Source: JAFEDN01 sp963712715
GTDB lineage: Bacteria > Pseudomonadota > Gammaproteobacteria > Coxiellales > Coxiellaceae
Length of the DNA stretch: 64,000 nucleotides
Reading direction: 5' to 3'
Assembly (NCBI GenBank): GCA_963712715.1
Contig: CAVQJI010000037.1
Location: 248,001-312,000 of the forward strand
Of this stretch, positions 18,267 through 26,726 are shown in pieces (position 1 is the first letter of the stretch; the number at the start of each line of letters is the position of its first letter). Below the pieces are notes generated by a model that was given only the letters and a program-made list of their open reading frames with translations, was not told the origin of the DNA and did no database searches. A program made the translations under genes and the position numbers.

Positions 18267-18972
18267 TAAGACTACCGCGATTTTCAATAAAGAATGCAGA
18301 ATTCAAAAACTTTATATCAAACTCTTTTTCTGTGAATCTACTCTCAACTCTTACAAAAATAATCTCCATCAATTATTGGTAGACTGCTCTCTTGACAAGT
18401 CAGCCATTCGTTTTTTCCCAGATATCGAAAGTGAATCTTTTCAGATTGAATCCCATGGAAGAAAAATGAATGTGGCCGTGGAAATATTTGAAAGATATAA
18501 AGTTTTCTTTTCCTGTTACGTAAACAAATCCAATATTAACCTTGATGAAATTTTAAATTTAAAACTTTTTAAAGAATTTTTATCATCCGATTATTTTTTT
18601 TGCGCAGATTATTCTATTCCTCACCCTTATGATATTGGGTTGGGATATGAAAATGTTAGCAAATTTTATTTTTTTATAATCAACTGTATCCCCATTTCAC
18701 ATCAAAGCTTAATGATATTAAAAAAATCCTTTGGATATTATATCATGAAACAGATTAACCGCGGGCCATGTGAGTTTTATAATCAATTTTGTAATGGCCT
18801 ATTTATTCAGGATAACAAATTAAATAAATCATTTATTATAACCCCAGAATGTAAGATGCTAACACTCGAATTTCAAGAAAAGGAATATTTTTTAAAAAAG
18901 AAAATATTTGACATTGATTCTTTAAATCGTAGTATAAAACCCAATAATCATATAAGCATACCCTGTAATTAA
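18256..18972 (+). CDS. Putative MNIO partner protein
   Basis: This 238-residue soluble protein overlaps the MNIO gene by 11 bp. It is rich in Phe, Tyr, Asn and Lys; Cys residues include CRIQ, FFCE and the C-terminal IPCN. No family motif is certain. MNIO enzymes need a partner that recognises the leader of the precursor peptide, normally encoded right next to the enzyme, so this is the role I infer from position. It ends 64 bp from the convergent ABC transporter gene. Confidence 0.55.
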   Translation: MDDDKTTAIFNKECRIQKLYIKLFFCESTLNSYKNNLHQLLVDCSLDKSAIRFFPDIESESFQIESHGRKMNVAVEIFERYKVFFSCYVNKSNINLDEILNLKLFKEFLSSDYFFCADYSIPHPYDIGLGYENVSKFYFFIINCIPISHQSLMILKKSFGYYIMKQINRGPCEFYNQFCNGLFIQDNKLNKSFIITPECKMLTLEFQEKEYFLKKKIFDIDSLNRSIKPNNHISIPCN

Positions 18973-19035
18973 GGCAGCAAGACTTCAACATTTTTTTGAG
19001 AGTGATTTTTTAAAGAAGAAAGTTTAGTAAAGGAT

Positions 19036-20795
19036 TCAGGAAGCATCCCCTCGGTTGGGATCCCAAAGTTTCTTATATAAGCTATTTTTTTTAATTAAAG
19101 TCTGATGAGATCCTTCTTCCACAATACATCCATTTGAAAACACCAAAATTCTATCAACAATAGAAATAGTAGAAATTCTATGTGTAATAATAAATGCTGT
19201 TTTGTGTTCAATTAGACGCTTTATAGCAGCTTTCAATTTGACTTCCGCGAGAGCATCCAACTGAGACGTGATTTCATCCAAAATAATAATTTTACCAGGT
19301 TTAAGAAAAGCACGTGCTATACTAATCATTTGGCGTTGGCCGCCAGATATATGAGCACCATTATCTCCAATAATCGTCTCATATTTGCCGGGAAGTGCAT
19401 CAATAAACTCCTTACATCCAGCTGATTCTGCCGCCAGAAACACTTCATCATCGGAAGCTGTAAATTTCCATACCGTATATTATCCATAATACTTCTGTGA
19501 AAAAGAGTAGAATCCTGCTGAATAAAAGTAATAAAGTTTAATAATGATTCATCGGTAAAATCATTTATATTATGGTCATTAAATAAAATATTTCCCGATA
19601 AACAAACATTCTTTTTTAACAATAGGCTTGCAAATGTAGATTTACCACTTCCTGAATATCCCACAATACCAATTTTTTCATTTTCAGATATATATAAATT
19701 AGAAAATTCAAAAATTGTATTATTTCCCGGATATTTAAAAATAACATTATCAAATTTAATATTAACTTTAGATATGGATATGTTTTTTTCATTTTTCCTT
19801 AAATCATTAAATACGTGGTCGTCCAGCAATTCATTTACTTGACTAAATATTCCCAAATTTTTTTGAAAATTTATAATTTGTGCGCCAATCCACCAAGTAT
19901 AATATATAAGCAAAAAACTAGATTGTATGCTAAATATAAAATCACCATAAGTTATTTTATGAAATTGCAAATTGGATGATAATATATATACAGTTACTAT
20001 AATAAAGATCGCCGTCATAGTACCCTGAACTATTTGCAAATTTAAAATATGATACCGCAGACGAATTTGCAATTTTCCCTCTTCTTTATGCAACTTAATG
20101 AGTCTTTTTATTTCAAAATCTTTCCTATTAAATGATTTAATAACATTTATGTTATTGAGAGAGTCCACAATATTTCCAACCACATCACTATTAGCTTCAC
20201 AAGCCTCATTAGATAAAAATAAACATTTTTTTGTATAAATAACAGAAGCCAGGCTAAAAAGAATCCACCATATAAACAAAATCCCTGCAAAAAGTGGCTG
20301 CTTGCCATATAATAAAAAAACGGTTAGTATGAATAATACCGCTATCGGAATAAAATTATAAAAAAAGATTTCATATAACCTTTCGAAAGCATTGACCCAG
20401 TCATTTATTTTATTTCCAATAGATCCTTTTAGTCTATCCGAAAAAAAATTTAAATCTTTATTCAATACATATTCATAACTCTTTTCTCGTATTGAGTGTT
20501 TTAAATTTGTCAAAAGTCTTATATCTATAAGACTCTGTAGTTTCAGCGATATCTCTCGGCCAATCAAAACGATACCCAGAAAAAAAAGAGGGATTCCCAA
20601 ATTAAATTTTGGTGATACCCCTGTAGACGGCGATACATGATCAATAATGTACTTTATAGCAAATGGCTGCAATGCATAAAATGAAGCCCCGAGAATAGAA
20701 AATACCGAAGCCATAAAAATTTTATATTTATAAATTTTAAATACTTTAAAATAAAAAGAGAATATCTGCTTTTTCATTTTAGATTTTATATTCAT
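19036..20795 (-). pseudogene. ABC exporter (TMD-NBD half transporter), one frameshift
   Basis: The N-terminal ~300 residues have six hydrophobic segments of a type I ABC exporter. The ATPase part has Walker A GYSGSGKST, Q-loop FIQQDSTLF, signature HISGGQRQ, Walker B IIILDE and H-loop ITHRIST. One base is missing near 19,450-19,460: the frame changes from GNLQ to what should be ASDDEVFLAAESAG. Restored, the protein is ~585 residues, normal for the family. No C39 peptidase domain is present, so any leader would be cut elsewhere. It overlaps the cupin gene by 17 bp and is the last gene of the minus-strand operon. It is the likely peptide exporter if functional. Confidence 0.75.
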
Positions 20796-21990
20796 AAAAA
20801 AGAGGCTTTAATATTTCTGAAGATTTAATCGAATGATAATACTCTTCTATTTCTAACCTATTATATTTATTATTTTTTGAAAAATCTAAAATAAATTCCG
20901 AGAAATGTTTTTTTTCAATTATTGATTTCAATAGTATTAAAAATAACTCCTGAGAGTTAGTATCAGTAGATTCACATATCAAATCCGTTGACCATTTATA
21001 AATAAGTGCTAAAGTATCATGATTTGGAAATTTAATAGATATATGTTTAATTATGGAATCAATAGTTGGTAAGTACAGTAAGAGAGCCAAATAATATCTC
21101 TGCCCAGGATCAGTTACTCTATTTCTTAGTCTATAAATTGATAATCGCCGCTTTTCTTCCTTGATGGAGCTTATTATATAAGAAATGCGAGAACCATAAA
21201 TGTTAATAGCATATTTTATAGTGTTTTCTATTTTATCGGCCTGCTCATGCTGTAGATATAATTGTCGTAATATTAAATAACAACCAAAAATATCTGTACT
21301 ATCAAGACAAGCAAATAACATTTCCTGATATTCTGTCGATCTTATTTTTGCCAAAAAGTCTAAAACTTGAATTTTTTTAACAATTAATGGATCGACATAG
21401 CATGAATCAAAAGCAATGTATGGAACCCTATACTCTAACTCAGGTTTAAATTCTTCAATAATATGAGTTCTCACCACCATTGTTACGGAAGGCATATCTA
21501 AATGAAAAGTAGAATGAATTAAAGATGGACCAGGTATAATTTCTCTTATATCACCGACCTGCAACAACTCCACGTATTTAATATTTATTTCACCAATTCT
21601 CAACTGATTACATAATTTTTCATTTTCTATAAATTCATAAATACTATGTAAACATTCGCCATGGACCATAGCAAATGCGCCACTAAATACATGATGATGA
21701 ACTGCAGCTACACCAACATGCCATAATAAAAGCTCAATTCTAAAATTTTCATCATAATAAACAGTAATAGGAGGTTGCCCAAAAGAAGCTCCCAAACTAC
21801 TTTGCTTACCAATTTGGCTCGCGTTTACAAGCCATTTGATAACATCTATGTATGCTAAATTATTATTTGAGATAAATTCTTTCAAATATTTAGTTGCGAC
21901 AGGCGAAAAATGAGATACTTCAAAATTAGATTTTTTCCATTCACTCTTAACAGAGCATGCTAACGCTTCAATTTGATCTAAAATTGACAT
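20779..21990 (-). CDS. Cupin-domain protein, 403 aa
   Basis: The first ~190 residues show a cupin pattern: LLLWHVGVAAVHHHVFSG with an HHH metal-site-like cluster, a Gly at AMVHGECLHS, and a second motif IIPGPSLIHSTFHLD. This resembles cysteine-dioxygenase-type cupins. Residues ~200-403 are helical and unrecognised. The gene overlaps the oxygenase gene upstream (13 bp) and the ABC exporter downstream (17 bp), so it is part of the same operon. A role as an oxygenase or as a sensor/binding protein for the product is possible; I cannot choose. The frame is intact. Confidence 0.6.
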   Translation of the reverse strand: MSILDQIEALACSVKSEWKKSNFEVSHFSPVATKYLKEFISNNNLAYIDVIKWLVNASQIGKQSSLGASFGQPPITVYYDENFRIELLLWHVGVAAVHHHVFSGAFAMVHGECLHSIYEFIENEKLCNQLRIGEINIKYVELLQVGDIREIIPGPSLIHSTFHLDMPSVTMVVRTHIIEEFKPELEYRVPYIAFDSCYVDPLIVKKIQVLDFLAKIRSTEYQEMLFACLDSTDIFGCYLILRQLYLQHEQADKIENTIKYAINIYGSRISYIISSIKEEKRRLSIYRLRNRVTDPGQRYYLALLLYLPTIDSIIKHISIKFPNHDTLALIYKWSTDLICESTDTNSQELFLILLKSIIEKKHFSEFILDFSKNNKYNRLEIEEYYHSIKSSEILKPLFYEYKI

Positions 21991-23160
21991 CTCACCACGA
22001 CACCATCTAAAATAAATCGTTGCACAAGTTTTATCTTATTTTCAGCAGAAATTGATCCGGGTAGGTCTGAAATTTTAAATGTTTCTTTATTTATAATAAA
22101 ATTGATAATTGTTTCGCTATCATGATCTAAAGAATAACTTGATAATCCACTGCAAAACAATTTATTAATTTCGTCTTTTTTCTGCAAATCTAGAATAATA
22201 CCTCTTCTTAATGATACAGTTGTATCAAGTTTAATATTATTTAAATTATTAATACCCATAAAACCATTATCTGGTAATATATCCATATCACTAAACTGTT
22301 TTTCAAATAGCTGATCAAGGATTTTTTTATTATCTAAATATTTCGATAATTTTTCAATTCTTTTTTTGTACTCTTCTTTGCTATTATCTTGATTAGCCTT
22401 ATCTAAAATTCCTTTTGGTAATGGTTGGCAGAAATCTTGTATTTCGGTAAATATATGTTTAAATATGTCAGCCCAAGTGTGTGTATTAACACTGATTGTA
22501 ATATGTAAGGAATGTTCATCTAAAGTTATTGCATTATGATAAACTCCTCTTGGGATATAAATCCAATTACCAGGCTCCATTGTAAACTGATGCTGTATCT
22601 CTAGTTGTTCTTCTTGTGCCCTAGATAAGGGCGCAGGGCGCTTTTTGAGAAGAGGTGGCTCCGCTGGAATATATAAAAACCATTTCTTTTTACCAGAAAC
22701 CTGTAAAATAAAAACATCATGATTGTCATAGTGAATAGGAAAACCAGATGATTCCTTGAGGGTTAATATCTATTAGCCTTGACTTGCGAAGATAGAGAAC
22801 TTTATATTTAAAGAAAATTTTCTCATACTCTCTACACAAATCAGCTACTAATGGTATTTTTTTGTGAACCTTAGTTAATAGCAAGGTATATCCCTGATTA
22901 TAAGCTTGATAAACCTGAGGCAAACTAATGCTATTGGAATTTGAGTAGATGTCTTTTTTTAAAAAGGACGAAGGTTTGACTAGATCAATCCAATCATTTT
23001 TTGACCCGCCTATCGATGAAATAAAGTTTTCTATATCGTTGAGAGTAACCAGTTTAGAAAAGAGTTCTTTGTTTGGAGATTGCAAAGACAGGCAAGAATT
23101 TTTTTGCCAATGCTCTTGAAAGAATACATCCTCAGGAACAGGATCTAGAAAGTAACTCAT
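21978..23160 (-). pseudogene. JmjC/RoxA-type 2-oxoglutarate oxygenase, copy 1, one frameshift
   Basis: The protein starts MSYFLDPVPEDVFFQEHWQK, as bacterial ribosomal-oxygenase-like JmjC proteins (YcfD/RoxA group) do. The iron site is visible as HxD in FPIHYDNHDV and the distal His in PRGVYHNA. The two halves are in different frames: one extra base lies near 22,765-22,772, between YLRKSRL and LTLKESSGF. Restored length is ~393 residues. The C-terminal ~150 residues resemble the winged-helix end of this group. Such enzymes hydroxylate amino-acid side chains, usually of ribosomal proteins. Inside a peptide operon, precursor hydroxylation is an attractive alternative. Confidence 0.72.
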
Positions 23161-23192
23161 ATTTTTAACCTCTCATACCAAAAACGATACGA

Positions 23193-24389
23193 CTAAATTT
23201 CAGCCACCGTTAACAAACCATCCGAGACAAAATTACGAATCAAATCTACTTTTTCTTAATAAGAAATATGTCCGGTAATTCAGCAACTTTAAAATTACCC
23301 CCTACTCATTATAAAATCAAGTAATATGCTGCTTTTACTATTAAAATGATACGGAGTCATACCACTGCACAGCAATTTATTCAAATCCTGCTCTTGCTAC
23401 ACATACTAAAACCGTTCCTTTTCTAAACAAACTATAGTATCTGGCTTTATTTCATCCAATTTATTTATGCTCTCAAAACTATCACTCGGTAAAACATCCA
23501 TTTGTCTAAACTGATATTCAAAAAAGAGAATTTAATATTTGCATAAATTCGTTTTTCTTTTGTAATAATGAATTTACTCGCTGCAAATAATTTTTCTCCC
23601 ATTCTTCTTTATTATTAATATCAAGAACACCAACTGGCAAAGACTGACGAAATTCTGGAATCTCATTGATTAGTCGATTACAGGCATCCATCCATGTATG
23701 CGTGTTAACACTAACAGCAGCATGCAAGGAATGTTTATCAGCTGTTTCTGCTTTATGATAAAATCCCCTGGGAATATAAATCCAATCTCCCGGCCTCATT
23801 ACAAACTCTCCGAGTACTTTGAGTTTTGCTTCTTGATCTGCAGTAAGCTTTGCGGCACTCTCTTAGTAGAAGGATAGCGATTCGGCGCATTATAAACAGT
23901 CCAGAGTTTTTCCCCTGTAACTTGTAATGCAAAAACCTCACAATCGTCATAATGAATAGGAAATCCCTTCGCCAATTTTGGAGTAAGAACAACACTAGCT
24001 CTGACTTGGGAAGACAATAAAATATGATTTCTAAAAAACAATTTTTCATATTCACGGCAAAGAACAGAAATGCTTGGCAATCTTTTATTAACTTTTGTTA
24101 ATAGTAATGAATATCCTTGGGCATATGCCTGACACACACGAGCTAGATCAATAAAAGAACTTTCATTTATATATTTTTTTTTATCCAGTATCGAAGAAGA
24201 CTTAACCAATTCAATCCAGCCATCTTGTACAGAGCTTAAAGAAGATACCAGAAACTCCATGTCTTTTAACGACATTAATGCGGGTAAATCATTATTTCTA
24301 TACTCACCATCTAAAGAAAAATAAGGCTTTTGTTGCCAATATTCTAAAAAAAAATCATTCTCCGACAGAGGGTATAACAAATTCTTCAC
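23193..24389 (-). pseudogene. JmjC/RoxA-type oxygenase, copy 2, multiple lesions
   Basis: This is a paralogue of the gene at 21978-23160. N-terminal MKNLLYPLSENDFFLEYWQQ, HxD in FPIHYDDCEV and the distal His in PRGFYHKAE are kept. One base is missing near 23,850, before TADQEAKLKVLGEFV. Further stops and shifts occur after ILNSLF at 23,518. The decayed C-terminus can still be followed (FRQMDVLPSDSFESINKL) to the end LIRNFVSDGLLTVAEI at 23,193. The several lesions indicate genuine pseudogenisation of this copy. It lies 39 bp after the radical SAM gene and 32 bp before copy 1. Confidence 0.75.
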
Positions 24390-24428
24390 TGTGATCCCCT
24401 TATTGTTGCAGAAATATTTAATAATAAT

Positions 24429-25898
24429 TTATGCGTAATACCTTACCAAATTTTGCATTTTTCTGTATTTTTCTGCAGGATTACAAGTATTTATGAATCT
24501 AGAACCATTTTGTGTGCCATTAACAACCCGACATGTTCCTCCACATAAATATCGAATATCGCAATACTTACATCCCTCAATGTGATCAACTTCAAACAGG
24601 GTGGTAAATCTTTCTAATATTTTTATTATTTCTTCATACGGTTTATCATCTACATTACAGAGAGCAGCATCCAATAGATGACAGGGGTAGACGGTACCAT
24701 CAGGCCCCACCACCAATTGTTCTGCATAACCACAGCTACTTTTAGCTCTAGTTACTCTGGGGCCATTGCTGTTACTTGGGCCTGGCAAGTCTTTCAATAA
24801 CTCTTCAACTTTCGTTTGGGTATCCTTAGCACCAAGACGGTCATTCTTTCCAGCTCCTCGACCATGCGGTATTAGTCCATAACTTAATTTAAACTCTAAC
24901 CCAGTATTGGCGAATTTTTCAGCAAAATTGAGAAATTTTTCTTGCCATGAGTCCCAGTTTTCTTCCATAACACACATACCTACTCGTACTCTAGTGCCAC
25001 CCTGAGCTAAAAGAGTTTCAATTGCGCTAATGATCCTTTTATAGGATCCTTTGCCACGAATAGGATCGTTTGTTTCGACATCTGGACCATCTAAACTGAT
25101 TTGGACTTCATCACACAAACCTTTTAACTTAGGAGCCGCACGCTTCATCATCAGGCCATTGGAAAATAAAGTCACGAATAAATTTAAATCTTTACTGTGC
25201 TGTATCAAGTCTATACAGCCCTTATGGGTAAGGGCCTCACCCCCTGTAAACAGAATTCTTTCTCCGCCATAAGAAGCAAAATTAGTAATTAACTTTTGCC
25301 ACCATTCAGTTGGCTTATCTCGACTTCTATCAATATGGGGACTGGAATCGGCATAGCAATGAATACACTCTAATTGACAAAATTGAGTTAAGTGAAAACG
25401 TGCAAAGCGATGCGGCAAGACTTTAATTCTTTCTCTATAACCTTCAATTCCTTTGATAAAACCAGCAGTAGCCAATTTACCAACCAGCTTTAGAATTGAG
25501 TCTTTATTTGCCGGTTGCTCATTAATAACTGATTTAATTGATTTGCCTGCTTTTAATAAAAGCATAGCATCATGTTCGGTATTATCCAGAACAGCCACTG
25601 TTCCTTCATGAACAGCTACCCAAAGATTTGTTTCATCGACTAAACGATGAGCTAACTTATCGGCTAAAGGTAAGCTTGAATTCATATTAAGCGTATAACC
25701 CAGATTATTACCATTTTCGCTTGAAATTCTTATGCTTGAGTCATTTGCATCTGCTAGTAGCGTATTACTGGAAGGTTTATTTACTGAATGGACTTTCTTG
25801 AGTATGGAGGCAATTTCAAGATTAAGATCACTTTGTTTTTTCAGCTTAGATGATAGCTGCTCATCCGGTTGCTCTAAAGCTACATGTACCGCAACCAC
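24429..25898 (-). CDS. Radical SAM/SPASM peptide maturase with PqqD-like N-terminal domain
   Basis: Residues ~68-155 look like a PqqD/RRE peptide-binding domain (TVAVLDNTEHDAMLLLKAGK). The radical SAM core has CX3CX2C at C174, C178 and C181 (FCQLECIHC) and a GGE motif (FTGGEAL, ~217-223). The C-terminus is a Cys-rich SPASM domain that binds extra Fe-S clusters (CGYAEQ, YPCHLL, GCKYCDIRYLCGGTC, NTCNP). Such enzymes build thioether or C-C links in peptides. The start is uncertain: GTG at 25898 lacks a ribosome-binding site, while a well-preceded ATG at 25947 is one base out of frame. It lies downstream of tiny peptide ORFs. The maturase role is strong; the substrate is inferred. Confidence 0.85.
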   Translation of the reverse strand: MVAVHVALEQPDEQLSSKLKKQSDLNLEIASILKKVHSVNKPSSNTLLADANDSSIRISSENGNNLGYTLNMNSSLPLADKLAHRLVDETNLWVAVHEGTVAVLDNTEHDAMLLLKAGKSIKSVINEQPANKDSILKLVGKLATAGFIKGIEGYRERIKVLPHRFARFHLTQFCQLECIHCYADSSPHIDRSRDKPTEWWQKLITNFASYGGERILFTGGEALTHKGCIDLIQHSKDLNLFVTLFSNGLMMKRAAPKLKGLCDEVQISLDGPDVETNDPIRGKGSYKRIISAIETLLAQGGTRVRVGMCVMEENWDSWQEKFLNFAEKFANTGLEFKLSYGLIPHGRGAGKNDRLGAKDTQTKVEELLKDLPGPSNSNGPRVTRAKSSCGYAEQLVVGPDGTVYPCHLLDAALCNVDDKPYEEIIKILERFTTLFEVDHIEGCKYCDIRYLCGGTCRVVNGTQNGSRFINTCNPAEKYRKMQNLVRYYA

Positions 25899-25947
25899 CC
25901 TGCTTATTATTTGCGCTTTCAGTAACTACAGGTATAGGAAATTTCAT
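25861..25947 (-). CDS. 28-residue Cys-containing ORF, or true 5' end of the maturase gene
   Basis: The ATG at 25947 has a strong GGAGG site 8 nt upstream. The frame reads MKFPIPVVTESANNKQ followed by GGCGTCSFRATG and a stop, with a CxxC pair. It overlaps the maturase start in another frame. Either it is a separate small peptide, possibly a substrate, or one extra G near 25,898 has split the maturase from its real N-terminus (MKFPIPVVTESANNKQ joined to VVAVHVALE). The good ribosome-binding site here and the absence of one at the GTG slightly favour the second reading. Confidence 0.45.
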   Translation of the reverse strand: MKFPIPVVTESANNKQGGCGTCSFRATG

Positions 25948-25976
25948 GACACAGCCCTCCGTGTAGAGTAAATTCA

Positions 25977-26000
25977 GACTGGGTGAATGTTCACCCAGTC
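25977..26000 (-). promoter_or_regulatory. GC-rich hairpin between peptide ORF and maturase gene
   Basis: GACTGGGTGAA and its exact complement TTCACCCAGTC form an 11-bp stem with a minimal loop. It starts 23 nt after the stop of the peptide ORF and has no T tract. In RiPP operons such a hairpin often stabilises or partly terminates the precursor transcript, giving more precursor than enzyme; that is the likely role here. Confidence 0.6.
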
Positions 26001-26022
26001 CATCCTGGAACGAAATTCTAAA

Positions 26023-26139
26023 TTAGCAAGTCGGACCATCAGGGTTATTAAAACAACCGACGCCGTCTATCATGCCTTCGCCCTGATCAACAAATACGTT
26101 TTTCTCTACTTTAGTTATTCCAATTTCTAAAGACATCAT
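26023..26139 (-). CDS. Candidate RiPP precursor core, C-terminal Cys
   Basis: Reading from ATG-ATG at 26139/26136 gives MMSLEIGITKVEKNVFVD, then QGEGMIDGVGCFNNPDGPTC and a stop: 38 residues with two Cys, one of them the last residue. The C-terminal half is Gly/Asn/Pro-rich, as in peptide cores. A weak GAGAGA lies upstream. It may be translated alone, or as the second half of a 56-residue precursor whose leader is the overlapping ORF at 26111-26194. The last residue being Cys recalls TglA, the substrate of the MNIO enzyme TglHI. Assignment as precursor rests on size, Cys content and position. Confidence 0.5.
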   Translation of the reverse strand: MMSLEIGITKVEKNVFVDQGEGMIDGVGCFNNPDGPTC

Positions 26140-26194
26140 TTTCTCTCTCAGAAATTTTTACAGAAGCCGTTGGTAGCTGTGCTTTATTACTCAT
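26111..26194 (-). CDS. Candidate leader peptide ORF, first in the operon
   Basis: The ATG at 26194 has AGGGAG 8 nt upstream and lies ~70 bp after a strong promoter. It reads MSNKAQLPTASVKISERE, then NDVFRNWNN and a stop. Skipping one A in GAAAATG after SERE would fuse it to MMSLEIGITKVE, giving a 56-residue leader-core precursor of typical RiPP length. The good start signals here but the core in the next frame suggest a one-base insertion or error, or translational coupling. Confidence 0.5.
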   Translation of the reverse strand: MSNKAQLPTASVKISERENDVFRNWNN

Positions 26195-26266
26195 TATTCA
26201 GTCTCCCTAATAAATAACGACAATACTCAGATTCTCTATATTAAACAAAATACTAGTTCACCTTCA

Positions 26267-26295
26267 ATTATACTCTTTATTTTTTAATATAACAA
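26267..26295 (-). promoter_or_regulatory. Promoter of the peptide/maturase operon
   Basis: On the minus strand, TTGTTA (26290-26295) and a consensus TATAAT (26267-26272) are spaced by exactly 17 bp. They lie about 70 bp upstream of the first peptide ATG. The MITE target duplication begins 8 bp beyond the -35 box. Confidence 0.65.
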
Positions 26296-26303
26296 TGCCC
26301 ACT

Positions 26304-26605
26304 TAAATCATCCCCTGTGATTCAGACAGTGAAAAAAAGGTAACACAATTCCTGGAGCGTAAAATCACTGATTTTGCTCATTTTCGTGCTTGACATCACA
26401 AAAAATAGTGGAGAAAATCAAACATTATCATAAAGATACGTAATCTTGTAGAGCAACGCTCAAAAAAAATTGCAAGAAATGCGTCACAAAATGCAATTTT
26501 TATAGTGGAAAATTTTCGAAACTTTGCTAAATATCCACGTTAATCATGGGGGTAAGGGGGTTTTATGTTATTTTTTTCACTGTCTGAATCACAGTAAATC
26601 ATCCC
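26304..26605. mobile_element. MITE: 280 bp, 24-bp perfect terminal inverted repeats, 11-bp target duplication
   Basis: The element spans 26315-26594. Its ends (CTGTGATTCAGACAGTG followed by seven A, and the exact reverse complement) are 24-bp perfect inverted repeats. TAAATCATCCC occurs immediately outside both ends (26304-26314 and 26595-26605), an intact target duplication that marks a recent insertion. The interior has no ORF and no transposase, so it must be mobilised in trans. Duplications of ~11 bp are seen for IS4-like transposases among others; the family is not certain. Confidence 0.85.
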
Positions 26606-26726
26606 ATGCTTACCTATCAGCTTTTTAGTGGTGAAAATTGGTTATGAATTAATCAAAAAAATTAATTAACAAAATAATTAGCGGTACTGAGAATTTATCA
26701 ATGAGTTAATAGCTATAATATCGCGT

